From assembly GCA_902167325.1 (NCBI GenBank), contig LR632930.1, positions 4,340,001 to 4,404,000 on the forward strand: DNA of 64,000 nucleotides, read 5' to 3'. The notes under the pieces are model-generated. The model was not told where the DNA came from, searched no databases, and saw only the letters and a list, made by a program, of their open reading frames with translations. Below, piece by piece: positions 34,096 through 42,136 of the stretch. Numbering within the stretch: the first letter of the stretch is position 1; the number at the start of each line of letters is the position of its first letter. The position numbers and the translations under genes were made by a program. The DNA comes from Chitinophaga pinensis. GTDB lineage: Bacteria > Bacteroidota > Bacteroidia > Chitinophagales > Chitinophagaceae.

Positions 34096-34150
34096 AACCC
34101 AGGGCCCATACATTAAAAGTGTATTGCTCTACCAACTGAGCTACAGAATC
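34078..34150 (-). tRNA. tRNA-Lys (anticodon TTT)
   Basis: 73 nt on the minus strand with a full cloverleaf: acceptor GATTCTG/CGGAATC plus discriminator A, D arm AGCTCAGTTGGTAGAGC, anticodon loop CTTTTAA and T arm CTGGGTTCGAGTCCCAG. CCA is not encoded. The 3' end borders the island. Confidence 0.95.
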
Positions 34151-34241
34151 ATTCCCGTTTCGTTTTGGGATTGCAAAGATAGGAATAAATTAATCCGTTC
34201 CAAATTTTCACATGAAAATATTTTTCGCAACTCATTCATCC

Positions 34242-35261
34242 TCACTTACGGCGCACATTGAAATTGGTAATTTCCTCAATTAGCTGCGCACGCCCTTTCT
34301 CCGGCCTGTCAAGGAATACATGATGCGTTCCTTCAGGTAATGTAACGAACTGCTTACGCGGACTGTTCACTAAACGTAACTGCAACGCCAGCAGATCCTC
34401 CGGACGACTCCAGTTGTCGTATTTACCACGGATGTAGAGGAGGGGAACGAGAATGTCTTTTGCATGCCACTGGCCTTTGCCCTGTGCGGTGTAGAACGCC
34501 TCTGCGCGGTAACCACCGGGTACGGCCAGGATACTGTCTGTATAGAAGCCTACTGATGTTTTACCATATAGCTCTGCCAGTGCGGGATCGCGCCAGTTGG
34601 CTTTGTTGCTGTCGGGGATGCAGCGGTCCCAGTTGTCGAGCAGCTGGGATTTGGTGGCGCGGCGCAGCACGGGGGAGGAGGCGTAATTGAATTGGGAGGT
34701 ATCGAGCGGGGAGCGGAAGGGGATCGTGAAATCCCAGTGCGCTTTCTCGTTATACAAACTGTTGAGCATGATGAGGGCCGCTACGCGGTTGGGGTAAATG
34801 CAGGAGTAGTAACCCATCCATTGTCCGCCGGTGGCCCAGCCGAAGAGCGTTACTTGCTTGGTGCCGGTGCGTTCGCGGATGAAGTCGATCACGGCATGGA
34901 TGTCGTGCGATACTTCGGCGGATGATGCGGTGATGGTCCAGCGGCGGAGGGTGTCGTAATCGGGGCGGGTAGAGGCTTCCCAGCCGCGGGCGTCCATGAT
35001 GAACACATGCTGCCCTTCTTTAGCGAGATCTTCGGCGAGTGAACCGCCTTCCACGGGAAGGTCGAACGAGGCTACCGCGCCGGAACCTCCGCCGTGCAGC
35101 AGCAAAATGGGCGGCTTACGGCTGCGTTTCTTAACAGTGATCTCCCGGACGAAAATCTTCACCCCGGGGTCGCTGTCGATCATGAAATCCTCGCGCTTCA
35201 CCGTTTGGGCAGATGCCTGTACGGATATTAACAAGGGTATGACTAGCAAGGTTTTCCACAT
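34242..35261 (-). CDS. Secreted alpha/beta hydrolase
   Basis: 339 residues from the ATG at 35259-35261 (MWKTLLVIPLLISVQASAQ, a clear signal peptide); the frame extends upstream but into the GNAT gene's start. The fold is marked by PPILLLHGGGSGAVASF (oxyanion region) and VTLFGWATGGQWMGYY, where the nucleophile elbow GxSxG is replaced by GWATG, with Thr or none in the nucleophile position. Acid and His candidates are IRGKYDNWSRP and GTHHVF. The missing Ser suggests an altered or inactive hydrolase. First gene outside the island. Confidence 0.75.
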   Translation of the reverse strand: MWKTLLVIPLLISVQASAQTVKREDFMIDSDPGVKIFVREITVKKRSRKPPILLLHGGGSGAVASFDLPVEGGSLAEDLAKEGQHVFIMDARGWEASTRPDYDTLRRWTITASSAEVSHDIHAVIDFIRERTGTKQVTLFGWATGGQWMGYYSCIYPNRVAALIMLNSLYNEKAHWDFTIPFRSPLDTSQFNYASSPVLRRATKSQLLDNWDRCIPDSNKANWRDPALAELYGKTSVGFYTDSILAVPGGYRAEAFYTAQGKGQWHAKDILVPLLYIRGKYDNWSRPEDLLALQLRLVNSPRKQFVTLPEGTHHVFLDRPEKGRAQLIEEITNFNVRRK

Positions 35262-35306
35262 AATTATTTCTGAGGTTCCGGTGCAAAAATAGCATAATTT
35301 GCGCGT

Positions 35307-35843
35307 ATGACGGACACGTATATCCGCCGCGCCACAGAAACGGACCTCCCCGCACTGGCTGCGCTGGAACACCAAACCTTCTCTGATGCCTTCCGCAGCG
35401 CATATCCGGCTGCAGATTTCGAAGCATTTCTTGCGGCGCATAAAAGTGCTGCCGCTGTCGAAAAAGCCTTCCGGCAGGAGGGAACCGAATACTATGTAAC
35501 GGAAGAAGCCGGTATCCTCACCGGCCTCATGCAGCTCAACTTCAACAAACAGCCCGATAACGGTACCATCTTACCCGAGCCTGCCTGTGAGCTGGAAAAG
35601 ATCTATGTGCTCCAAACGGGGCAAAGTAAGGGCATTGGCAGGCAACTGCTCCACTTCGCCACGGAACTGGCAGAGGAACGGAACATGCGCACCATCTGGC
35701 TGGGGGTGTGGGAACATAACCCGCGCGCCCGCGCCCTCTACGAGCGGGAAGGCTTCTCCGCCTTCGGGGAGCATATATTTACCGTAGGCACGCAACACGA
35801 CCGCGACATCCTCCTCGGCAAAGTACTCACCGCCTCCCGTTAA
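35307..35843 (+). CDS. GNAT-family N-acetyltransferase
   Basis: 178 residues. Motif A is LEKIYVLQTGQSKGIGRQLLHFATELAEE (acetyl-CoA pyrophosphate loop QxxGxG as QSKGIG), followed by IWLGVWEHNPRARALYEREGFSAFGEH, the motif B typical of RimI/PaiA-like acetyltransferases. Divergent from the hydrolase. Substrate unknown. Confidence 0.9.
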   Translation: MTDTYIRRATETDLPALAALEHQTFSDAFRSAYPAADFEAFLAAHKSAAAVEKAFRQEGTEYYVTEEAGILTGLMQLNFNKQPDNGTILPEPACELEKIYVLQTGQSKGIGRQLLHFATELAEERNMRTIWLGVWEHNPRARALYEREGFSAFGEHIFTVGTQHDRDILLGKVLTASR

Positions 35844-35937
35844 AAAAACATCACCATCCGGTAAAATCCCCCTAACGCAGCGTTTATATTTATCCGAACT
35901 TGCCCAAGTGCAATCGTTTGCATTAAATAAGAATTCC

Positions 35938-37311
35938 ATGAAGAAAACTGCTCTCCTGATGGCTGCGCTGCTTGGCGTACAAAGCCTTTTCGCTCAACAA
36001 TCCGATAAAGACGCCCGCATGCAATGGTGGCGCGAAGCCCGCTTCGGTATGTTCATCCACTGGGGTGTATATGCCGTACCTGCCGGTACTTATAAAGGCT
36101 TCCCCATGAACCGCGGTGGCGGGGAGTGGATCATGAACCGCAGCAAGATACCCTTGGCCGAATACCAGGGGTATGCCAAACAGTTCAACCCCACGCAATA
36201 CGATGCGGAGCAATGGGTAAAGATGGCGAAAGACGCGGGGATGAAATATATCGTGATCACCGCCAAGCACCACGATGGCTTCGCGCTCTTCGATTCCAAA
36301 GCCTCGGAATGGGATATTGCAGACGCTACCCCTTACAAGAAAGATCTCCTCAAACCCCTCGCAGAAGCCTGCCGCAAGCATGGCATCAAACTGGGTTTCT
36401 ACTACAGCCAGGCGCAGGACTGGAATAACCCCGGCGGCTCCGCTGCCCGGAAGGAGATGCATGAAGGCTGGCCGAACCCCGACAGCAACGCTGTGAACGC
36501 TTACTCCAAAGCCCACAACGGCCATTGGGACCCCGCACAGGAAACCAAAACCTTCCAGCAGTATATTGATATGGTGGCAGTACCCCAGGTGCGCGAACTG
36601 CTCAGCAATTACGGCGATGTAGCGGTTATCTGGTGGGATACCCCCACCAATATGACCGACGAAGCCGCGCAGCAACTCGACGCCGTCCTGAAGCTGCAGC
36701 CCAATATCATCTCCAACGACCGTCTCAAACGCCCCAACTTCCAGGGCGATTATAAAACACCGGAACAGAAGATCCCCAACCTCAGCGAACTCGATGGCCG
36801 CGACTGGGAAACCTGCATGACGATGAACGGTACCTGGGGCTTCAAAAGCTATGACCACAAATGGAAATCCGTGGAAACCATGGTCCGCAACCTCATCGAT
36901 ATCGCTTCCAAAGGCGGTAACTACCTGCTGAACGTAGGACCCACTGCAGAAGGTACTTTCCCGGATGCCAGCATCGAGCGCCTGAAAGGAATAGGAGCGT
37001 GGATGAAAGTAAACGGCGAAGCAATCTATGGCACCAAGGCCAGTCCGCTGCCCGTACAGGCATGGGGCCGTGTAACGAAGAAGCAGCATAAGAACACCAC
37101 CACGCTGTACCTCTCTGTATTCCAATGGCCAACAAACGGGAAACTGGAAGTGGAAGGCCTCTCCGGCAAGGTAACCAAAGCCGGCATGATAGGCGCCAAT
37201 GGCAAGGTGACTGCGGCCAAGAACGGCTCCGGCACCACCATCACCGTTCCTGCAAAAGGCACCAACGATATCGCCTCCGTGATTAAAGTGGAAGTGGAAG
37301 GATTGCTGTAA
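35938..37311 (+). CDS. Secreted alpha-L-fucosidase, GH29
   Basis: 457 residues from the ATG at 35938 (MKKTALLMAALLGVQSLFAQQ, signal peptide). GH29 landmarks are WWREARFGMFIHWGVYAVPAG, YIVITAKHHDGFALFDSKASEWD, KLGFYYSQAQDW and DVAVIWWDTPTNM, with the nucleophile Asp in the last. The C-terminal 100 residues form a small beta domain. It releases alpha-L-fucose from glycans in the periplasm or outside; no SusCD pair is adjacent. Confidence 0.95.
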   Translation: MKKTALLMAALLGVQSLFAQQSDKDARMQWWREARFGMFIHWGVYAVPAGTYKGFPMNRGGGEWIMNRSKIPLAEYQGYAKQFNPTQYDAEQWVKMAKDAGMKYIVITAKHHDGFALFDSKASEWDIADATPYKKDLLKPLAEACRKHGIKLGFYYSQAQDWNNPGGSAARKEMHEGWPNPDSNAVNAYSKAHNGHWDPAQETKTFQQYIDMVAVPQVRELLSNYGDVAVIWWDTPTNMTDEAAQQLDAVLKLQPNIISNDRLKRPNFQGDYKTPEQKIPNLSELDGRDWETCMTMNGTWGFKSYDHKWKSVETMVRNLIDIASKGGNYLLNVGPTAEGTFPDASIERLKGIGAWMKVNGEAIYGTKASPLPVQAWGRVTKKQHKNTTTLYLSVFQWPTNGKLEVEGLSGKVTKAGMIGANGKVTAAKNGSGTTITVPAKGTNDIASVIKVEVEGLL

Positions 37312-37353
37312 GAATAAACTCAAACCAGTACCGGGAAAATTTTATAACAGCTA

Positions 37354-37384
37354 TTGTTTTATCCGGATAATTGAATTTACTTTG
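37354..37384 (+). promoter_or_regulatory. Candidate promoter of the XrtN pair
   Basis: TTG at 37354-37356, a 21-bp spacer and TACTTTG at 37378-37384, close to the Bacteroidota consensus. It lies about 80 bp upstream of the VIT-protein ATG at 37463. Confidence 0.5.
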
Positions 37385-37462
37385 CATTACAAAGTAGAAA
37401 GTACGGGAGGCAACTCCCTTCTTTTTCACCCTTACACTTTGAACTACAAAGTACTTTCAAAC

Positions 37463-39961
37463 ATGAAAACAGAACTATCCCTTAAACAACGACTCACAGA
37501 TTACCGGTACCTCGGGTACTTCTCTGCGCTGATGTTCAGCCTCATATTATTCTTCATCGGCAGCACGCTGCAGGCGCCCCGCGATGGCGTGATGTTCGCG
37601 TTTTTCGTAGTACATGCCGGCATTGCATTCGTTGGTTTGCTGGGTTACTGGTTTACAGACAGGCATCACGCTTCCCGGAAAGACATGGGTACAGTTATAT
37701 TATTATCCGCCCTCATCAGCTGCTACGCCCTCAACCGCGAAATCTCCGTGTTTGAAGAAACCACGCCCTGGATGGCCGTATTACTGCTCATTACCGGCGC
37801 TTCATTGCTCGCTTTCCGTTATGCTGATATGATGCCCGTATGGGCCCGCACCGCTACAGGCATCGTTGCAGGAGTGGCCTGTTCTTTATATGCATACCTC
37901 GCTTTATACCTCGTACCTATTTACCTTATTGGCCTGGCGGGTACATTAGCCCTCGGCCTCGGTTTTCACACTTTCATTCCTGCTTTGTTACTCTGGAACA
38001 CGATCGCCGCCGTTCGACGCCTGAAAATGGGAAAGCCCGCCCTCACAGGGGTGGCGCTTTCCCTTATCACCATCACTATTTTCTGCATCTTTTACAGTAA
38101 TACTGTGCAGGAGATCAACCGCATCTACAACCGCTCCGCCATCGAAGGAGGCAACAACCTGCCCGCATGGGTGGAAACCAGCCGCCGTGTGCAACCGGGC
38201 TTCATTACCGACCGCGTACTGAAAACCGATCTCATCTACAAGCAAACCCGCATCATGGATGAATTCTTCGGATTCGATATGCCCGGCCGCAACTTCGGTG
38301 ACCGTCAGTATCACGACCCGCTGGTAACCATCGCCAGCAGCGTTGCCCCGCTGCTCCGGCCGGACAAAGACGATCGTATTAAAATACTCGAAGCCCTCTA
38401 CGACGGCCGCCACGAAGCACAGGACCGCTTATGGTCTGGCGATATGCTCTCCACCACCTACGTACATACCAAAATACGCTTCTGGCCCGCACAGCACCTC
38501 GCTTACACAGAAAAGACGCTGACCGTCACCAATGCCGCTCCCTGGCGCGATGGAGAAGCCATCTACTCCTTCCAGCTGCCCGAAGGCGGAGTGGTTACCT
38601 CGCTGTCCCTGTGGATCAACGGCAAAGAAGAAAAAGCCATCCTCACCACCAAAGAGAAAGCAGACACCGCCTACAAAACCATCGTGGGCGTGGAAGTCCG
38701 CGACCCGTCTGTAGTTCGCTGGCAGGAAGGTAACACGGTATCCGTCCGCGTATTCCCTGTGGTTCCCAAAGAATCGCGGATCTTCAAGATCGGCATTACC
38801 GCTCCGCTCAAATCGCATAACGGCAAGATGATCTACGAAAACATCGCCTTCCGCGGACCCGTATTCAAACGCGCTACCGAATACGTTGGCATTGAAACCG
38901 AAGGCACCGAACTCACAGATCGCAGGCCCACCGGCTTCTCCCGCAAAGGATCCCTGCTGGAAAGGGAAGGAGGGTACCAGCCCGACTGGCAACTGGAACT
39001 GGCAGACATCCCCCTGCAGCCGCAAACCTTTGCTTTCAACGGCAATGCTTACACGATAGAACCGTATAAGATCAACCGCACTACCATACCCACCACCGCC
39101 ATCTACCTTGATATCAACAATGCATGGACCACTTCAGACATTGCCCGCATCCTCGACATGGCAGGCAACATCCCCGTGAAAGCCTTTGCAGGCGATAAGT
39201 TTGTGACGGTAACCAACAACAACTTCCTCGAAATCCTCGACGAACAGCTGCACGACCGCTTCAGTCTGTTCCCCTTCCACCTGATAACCGACCCTGCAGG
39301 CGCAATAGTTGTCACTAAAAGCCCGGGAGCTTCTCCCATGCTGACAGACATCGAAGGCAGCGGCTTCCGCGAAAAGCTGGCCACTAAACTGGCAGATCCT
39401 GTATTCCCTAAAATCCGCCTGTTCAATCTGGGCAATGAACTTTCTCCCTACCTCACCAGCCTCAAAGCCTCCCGCGCTTTCCGGTATGAGAAAGGCACGG
39501 AAGATCATCTGCAGATGCTCCTCAACAAAAGCCTCTTTGCGGAAGACGCAGAAACGGCAGACAAAGTAGTGATCGATGAAGCCGGTGCAGCCATCACCCG
39601 CCGGGCCGACAGCTCCGCCACCGGCACCGCGCCCGACCACCTCATGCGCCTCTTCGCCTACAACCACATCCTCCAGCAAACCGGCAAAGGCCTTATCACC
39701 GGCAGCGCAGGGCAGGAGCACCTGGTGGCCGCGGCTAAGGAAGCTTATGTGGTATCGCCGCTGAGCAGCCTCATCGTTCTCGAAACACAAAAAGACTACG
39801 ACCGTTTCGGTATCGCAGATTCCGGCAACAGTCTGAAGAATGCTTCCATCAACGGCACCGGCGCTGTGCCCGAGCCGCATGAATGGGCGCTGATCATTAT
39901 CGCAGTTTTATCCGTATCCATATACCTTAAACGCCGCAGATGGACCGTCTACAACGCTTAA
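37463..39961 (+). CDS. XrtN-associated VIT-domain membrane protein with PEP-type sorting tail
   Basis: 832 residues from the ATG at 37463 (MKTELSLKQRLTDYRYLGYF). The N-terminal 220 residues contain about seven membrane segments. The outside part holds a VIT domain (ADTAYKTIVGVEVRDPSVVRWQEGNTVSVRVFPVVPKESR, as in inter-alpha-trypsin-inhibitor proteins) and a long C-terminal region. It ends VPEPHEWALIIIAVLSVSIYLKRRR: a VPEP-type motif, one membrane segment and a basic tail, which is an exosortase recognition signal. The last codons overlap the XrtN gene by 22 bp. This fits the known family of XrtN-system VIT proteins, the one dedicated substrate of exosortase N. Confidence 0.9.
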   Translation: MKTELSLKQRLTDYRYLGYFSALMFSLILFFIGSTLQAPRDGVMFAFFVVHAGIAFVGLLGYWFTDRHHASRKDMGTVILLSALISCYALNREISVFEETTPWMAVLLLITGASLLAFRYADMMPVWARTATGIVAGVACSLYAYLALYLVPIYLIGLAGTLALGLGFHTFIPALLLWNTIAAVRRLKMGKPALTGVALSLITITIFCIFYSNTVQEINRIYNRSAIEGGNNLPAWVETSRRVQPGFITDRVLKTDLIYKQTRIMDEFFGFDMPGRNFGDRQYHDPLVTIASSVAPLLRPDKDDRIKILEALYDGRHEAQDRLWSGDMLSTTYVHTKIRFWPAQHLAYTEKTLTVTNAAPWRDGEAIYSFQLPEGGVVTSLSLWINGKEEKAILTTKEKADTAYKTIVGVEVRDPSVVRWQEGNTVSVRVFPVVPKESRIFKIGITAPLKSHNGKMIYENIAFRGPVFKRATEYVGIETEGTELTDRRPTGFSRKGSLLEREGGYQPDWQLELADIPLQPQTFAFNGNAYTIEPYKINRTTIPTTAIYLDINNAWTTSDIARILDMAGNIPVKAFAGDKFVTVTNNNFLEILDEQLHDRFSLFPFHLITDPAGAIVVTKSPGASPMLTDIEGSGFREKLATKLADPVFPKIRLFNLGNELSPYLTSLKASRAFRYEKGTEDHLQMLLNKSLFAEDAETADKVVIDEAGAAITRRADSSATGTAPDHLMRLFAYNHILQQTGKGLITGSAGQEHLVAAAKEAYVVSPLSSLIVLETQKDYDRFGIADSGNSLKNASINGTGAVPEPHEWALIIIAVLSVSIYLKRRRWTVYNA

Positions 39962-41274
39962 TACCAGCCTTGATATGGACGGCCCTGTACGCCGGCATCG
40001 CGCTGTATGCCCTGGATGATTATATGGAGTGGGGCTCCAACGGGTTTATCCTCGGCGCAGTGACGGTGCCGGTCGTGCTGCGGGCGGATGCAGGCCAGAA
40101 GCGCAGTCTTCGTTACTTCTACGCAGCCCTGGCCTGCTGCCTGCTCGCCTGGATCGTACCGGCCAAAACAATGCTCTTTGCCACACTGGTGCTGGCCTTC
40201 TGCTTTCTGGCAGACAGCTTCTTCGGAAAAATCAACACCCTGCCCATGATGGCTATGATGCTTATGGCGCCGGTGTTCCAGTACGTGACCAACATTTTTA
40301 CATTCCCTATCCGATTACACCTCACCCGGCTCGCCGGCGGCATATTGCAGCTGGCGGGACGGGATGTTACTTCCGAAGGCAACATGCTGATGCTGAACGG
40401 CACGGAGTTCTCTGTAGACCCCGCCTGTATGGGGCTTAGCATGATGATTACCGCACTGCTCTGTGGCATCGCTGCCATCGGCATTGCACAGCGTAAAACC
40501 GGTAAAAGCCTGCCTATCTATCTGCTGCTGGCCTGGATGGCTTTTATCCTAATCCTCAATACCGGCAGCAACCTCTTCCGCATTGTACTGCTGGTACAGT
40601 TCCACATCCTGCCGGATAATATCATGCATGATGTGATGGGGCTTTTCTGCCTGGTGCTCTATGTACTCGTACCCGTATTCTACCTCGCGCCACGCCTCGT
40701 AAACCGTTTCGGGAAAGTACCTCCTGAGCGCCCGGAGCACCCGCCGCATCCGCGATATATGGTATTGCAGGCGCACCTCTCACTTGCGGCATGCATCTTC
40801 CTGCTGGCTTATAAAACCACGCTGCCAAGGGAAAGCATATTTACCACGCAGGCACCTGCCGTGCAGGGGTATGCCATCACTGCATTAAAGGATGATGTTA
40901 CCAAACTGGAGCATGATGGCGCACTGGTATATATCAAGAAGATTAAGGATTGCTATTACACCGATCATCACCCCACCATATGCTGGCAGGGGAGCGGGTT
41001 TGCATTTAAGAAAGTGAAGGAAGAAAAGATAGAAGGTATTTCCCTGTTTGCCGGCACCCTTGAAAAAGGAGCGGAGCGTTTATATACCGCATGGTGGTAC
41101 GATAACGGTTCCCTGCAAACGGTGTCGCAGTTTGAATGGCGCTGGAACGCCCTTACCACCCGGAGCCGCTTTGCACTGGTGAACGTAACTGCCGCCAGCA
41201 GAGAGGGTTTGATAGCAGAGATAGCCCGCGTCAGCAAAGGCCGTGCAGTGCAGCAAACGATGGGGCTGGAATAG
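39940..41274 (+). CDS. xrtN: Exosortase N
   Basis: 444 residues. The first 270 form a polytopic membrane domain with the exosortase catalytic triad: Cys163 in VDPACMGLSM, Arg214 in NLFRIVLL and His230 in IMHDVMGLF. After the last membrane segment the C-terminal 170 residues are exported and resemble the EpsI/XrtN-specific tail (KIKDCYYTDHHPTICWQGSGF). It is a transpeptidase-like enzyme that cleaves and transfers proteins at a PEP-type tail. It is translationally coupled to its substrate gene. Confidence 0.92.
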   Translation: MDRLQRLIPALIWTALYAGIALYALDDYMEWGSNGFILGAVTVPVVLRADAGQKRSLRYFYAALACCLLAWIVPAKTMLFATLVLAFCFLADSFFGKINTLPMMAMMLMAPVFQYVTNIFTFPIRLHLTRLAGGILQLAGRDVTSEGNMLMLNGTEFSVDPACMGLSMMITALLCGIAAIGIAQRKTGKSLPIYLLLAWMAFILILNTGSNLFRIVLLVQFHILPDNIMHDVMGLFCLVLYVLVPVFYLAPRLVNRFGKVPPERPEHPPHPRYMVLQAHLSLAACIFLLAYKTTLPRESIFTTQAPAVQGYAITALKDDVTKLEHDGALVYIKKIKDCYYTDHHPTICWQGSGFAFKKVKEEKIEGISLFAGTLEKGAERLYTAWWYDNGSLQTVSQFEWRWNALTTRSRFALVNVTAASREGLIAEIARVSKGRAVQQTMGLE

Positions 41275-41275
41275 A

Positions 41276-42079
41276 TTAAGACTCCCTTGCAGCAGGGTCC
41301 TGCTTAAACATCTGGCTCAGCAGGCGGTACAGTTCCGGATGATGCTCCTGCATGCTTTCCGGCTTCTCGAAGAAGTATTCTGCCGTTACCGCGAGGAACT
41401 CGCTCTGGTTCATAGCGGCGTAGGGATTGATCTCGCTATGCCCCATCTCGATCTTTTGGATCTCTTCATGCATCACCTGCAGCCAGGGAAGGCTGGCGCT
41501 GTTATGCAGCAGGGATTCCGGCAGGCCATCCACATAACCATCCGTTTTATCTACGAGGTGTACGAACTCATGAATAGCAGTGTTGGATTGCCCGCTGTGT
41601 TCCGAGAACCCCGCCCGCAGGGCGCTGCGGGATAACAGCATTTGTCCGTTCATGTGACCCGAGCCAACCATGCCGAGGATATTGCGGCGGTCGCCCTCGA
41701 ACTGGTAATGCTCATCAAATGTTTCAGGATAGAGGATGATGTTGGTGAGATTACGGTACTTCCATCCTGGAAAGCTGAAGATGGGGATCACGGCACTTGC
41801 GGCGATGAGCACCTTATCAAGATCATCTACCGGCGTGCCTACGCCTTCGATGTGGATATGCCCTAAAAACGATTCTACTTCTTCCGCAAAACGCTGCTGC
41901 TCCGGCTCAGTGAGCTGCCGGTAATAACGAACATGCTCATCGAGCAAACTGCGGGTATCTGCGGGAACTGCGCCGGCGGCCGGCTTCCTGCGGCGGTAAA
42001 ACCACCAGAACAGAAAAAGCACCAGGGCTACGGGAATGAATACGGCTAACATGTGCCCAAATTCGTAATTAAATGCCAT
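41276..42079 (-). CDS. M90/MtfA-like zinc peptidase
   Basis: 267 residues from the ATG at 42077-42079 (MAFNYEFGHMLAVFIPVALVLFLFWWFY), one N-terminal membrane segment. The zinc motif is NTAIHEFVHLVDKTDGYVDG (HExxH plus downstream Asp/Glu), and NPYAAMNQSEFLAVTAEYFFEKP gives the further Glu ligand, both typical of the MtfA (peptidase M90) family. In E. coli MtfA is linked to glucose-PTS regulation; here the role is unknown. Convergent with xrtN. Confidence 0.85.
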   Translation of the reverse strand: MAFNYEFGHMLAVFIPVALVLFLFWWFYRRRKPAAGAVPADTRSLLDEHVRYYRQLTEPEQQRFAEEVESFLGHIHIEGVGTPVDDLDKVLIAASAVIPIFSFPGWKYRNLTNIILYPETFDEHYQFEGDRRNILGMVGSGHMNGQMLLSRSALRAGFSEHSGQSNTAIHEFVHLVDKTDGYVDGLPESLLHNSASLPWLQVMHEEIQKIEMGHSEINPYAAMNQSEFLAVTAEYFFEKPESMQEHHPELYRLLSQMFKQDPAARES

Positions 42080-42136
42080 TTGCAACAATTTACGAAGTAA
42101 AAATGTTTTATTAGTCAAACAATCGACTGCCCATAC

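Noticed and set aside
35923-37323. 466-codon open frame on the minus strand
   Set aside because: It is the exact antisense shadow of the GH29 fucosidase gene, whose motifs and signal peptide are clear. The antisense product has no domain logic.
38429-39025. 198-codon minus-strand frame
   Set aside because: Antisense shadow of the XrtN-associated VIT gene.
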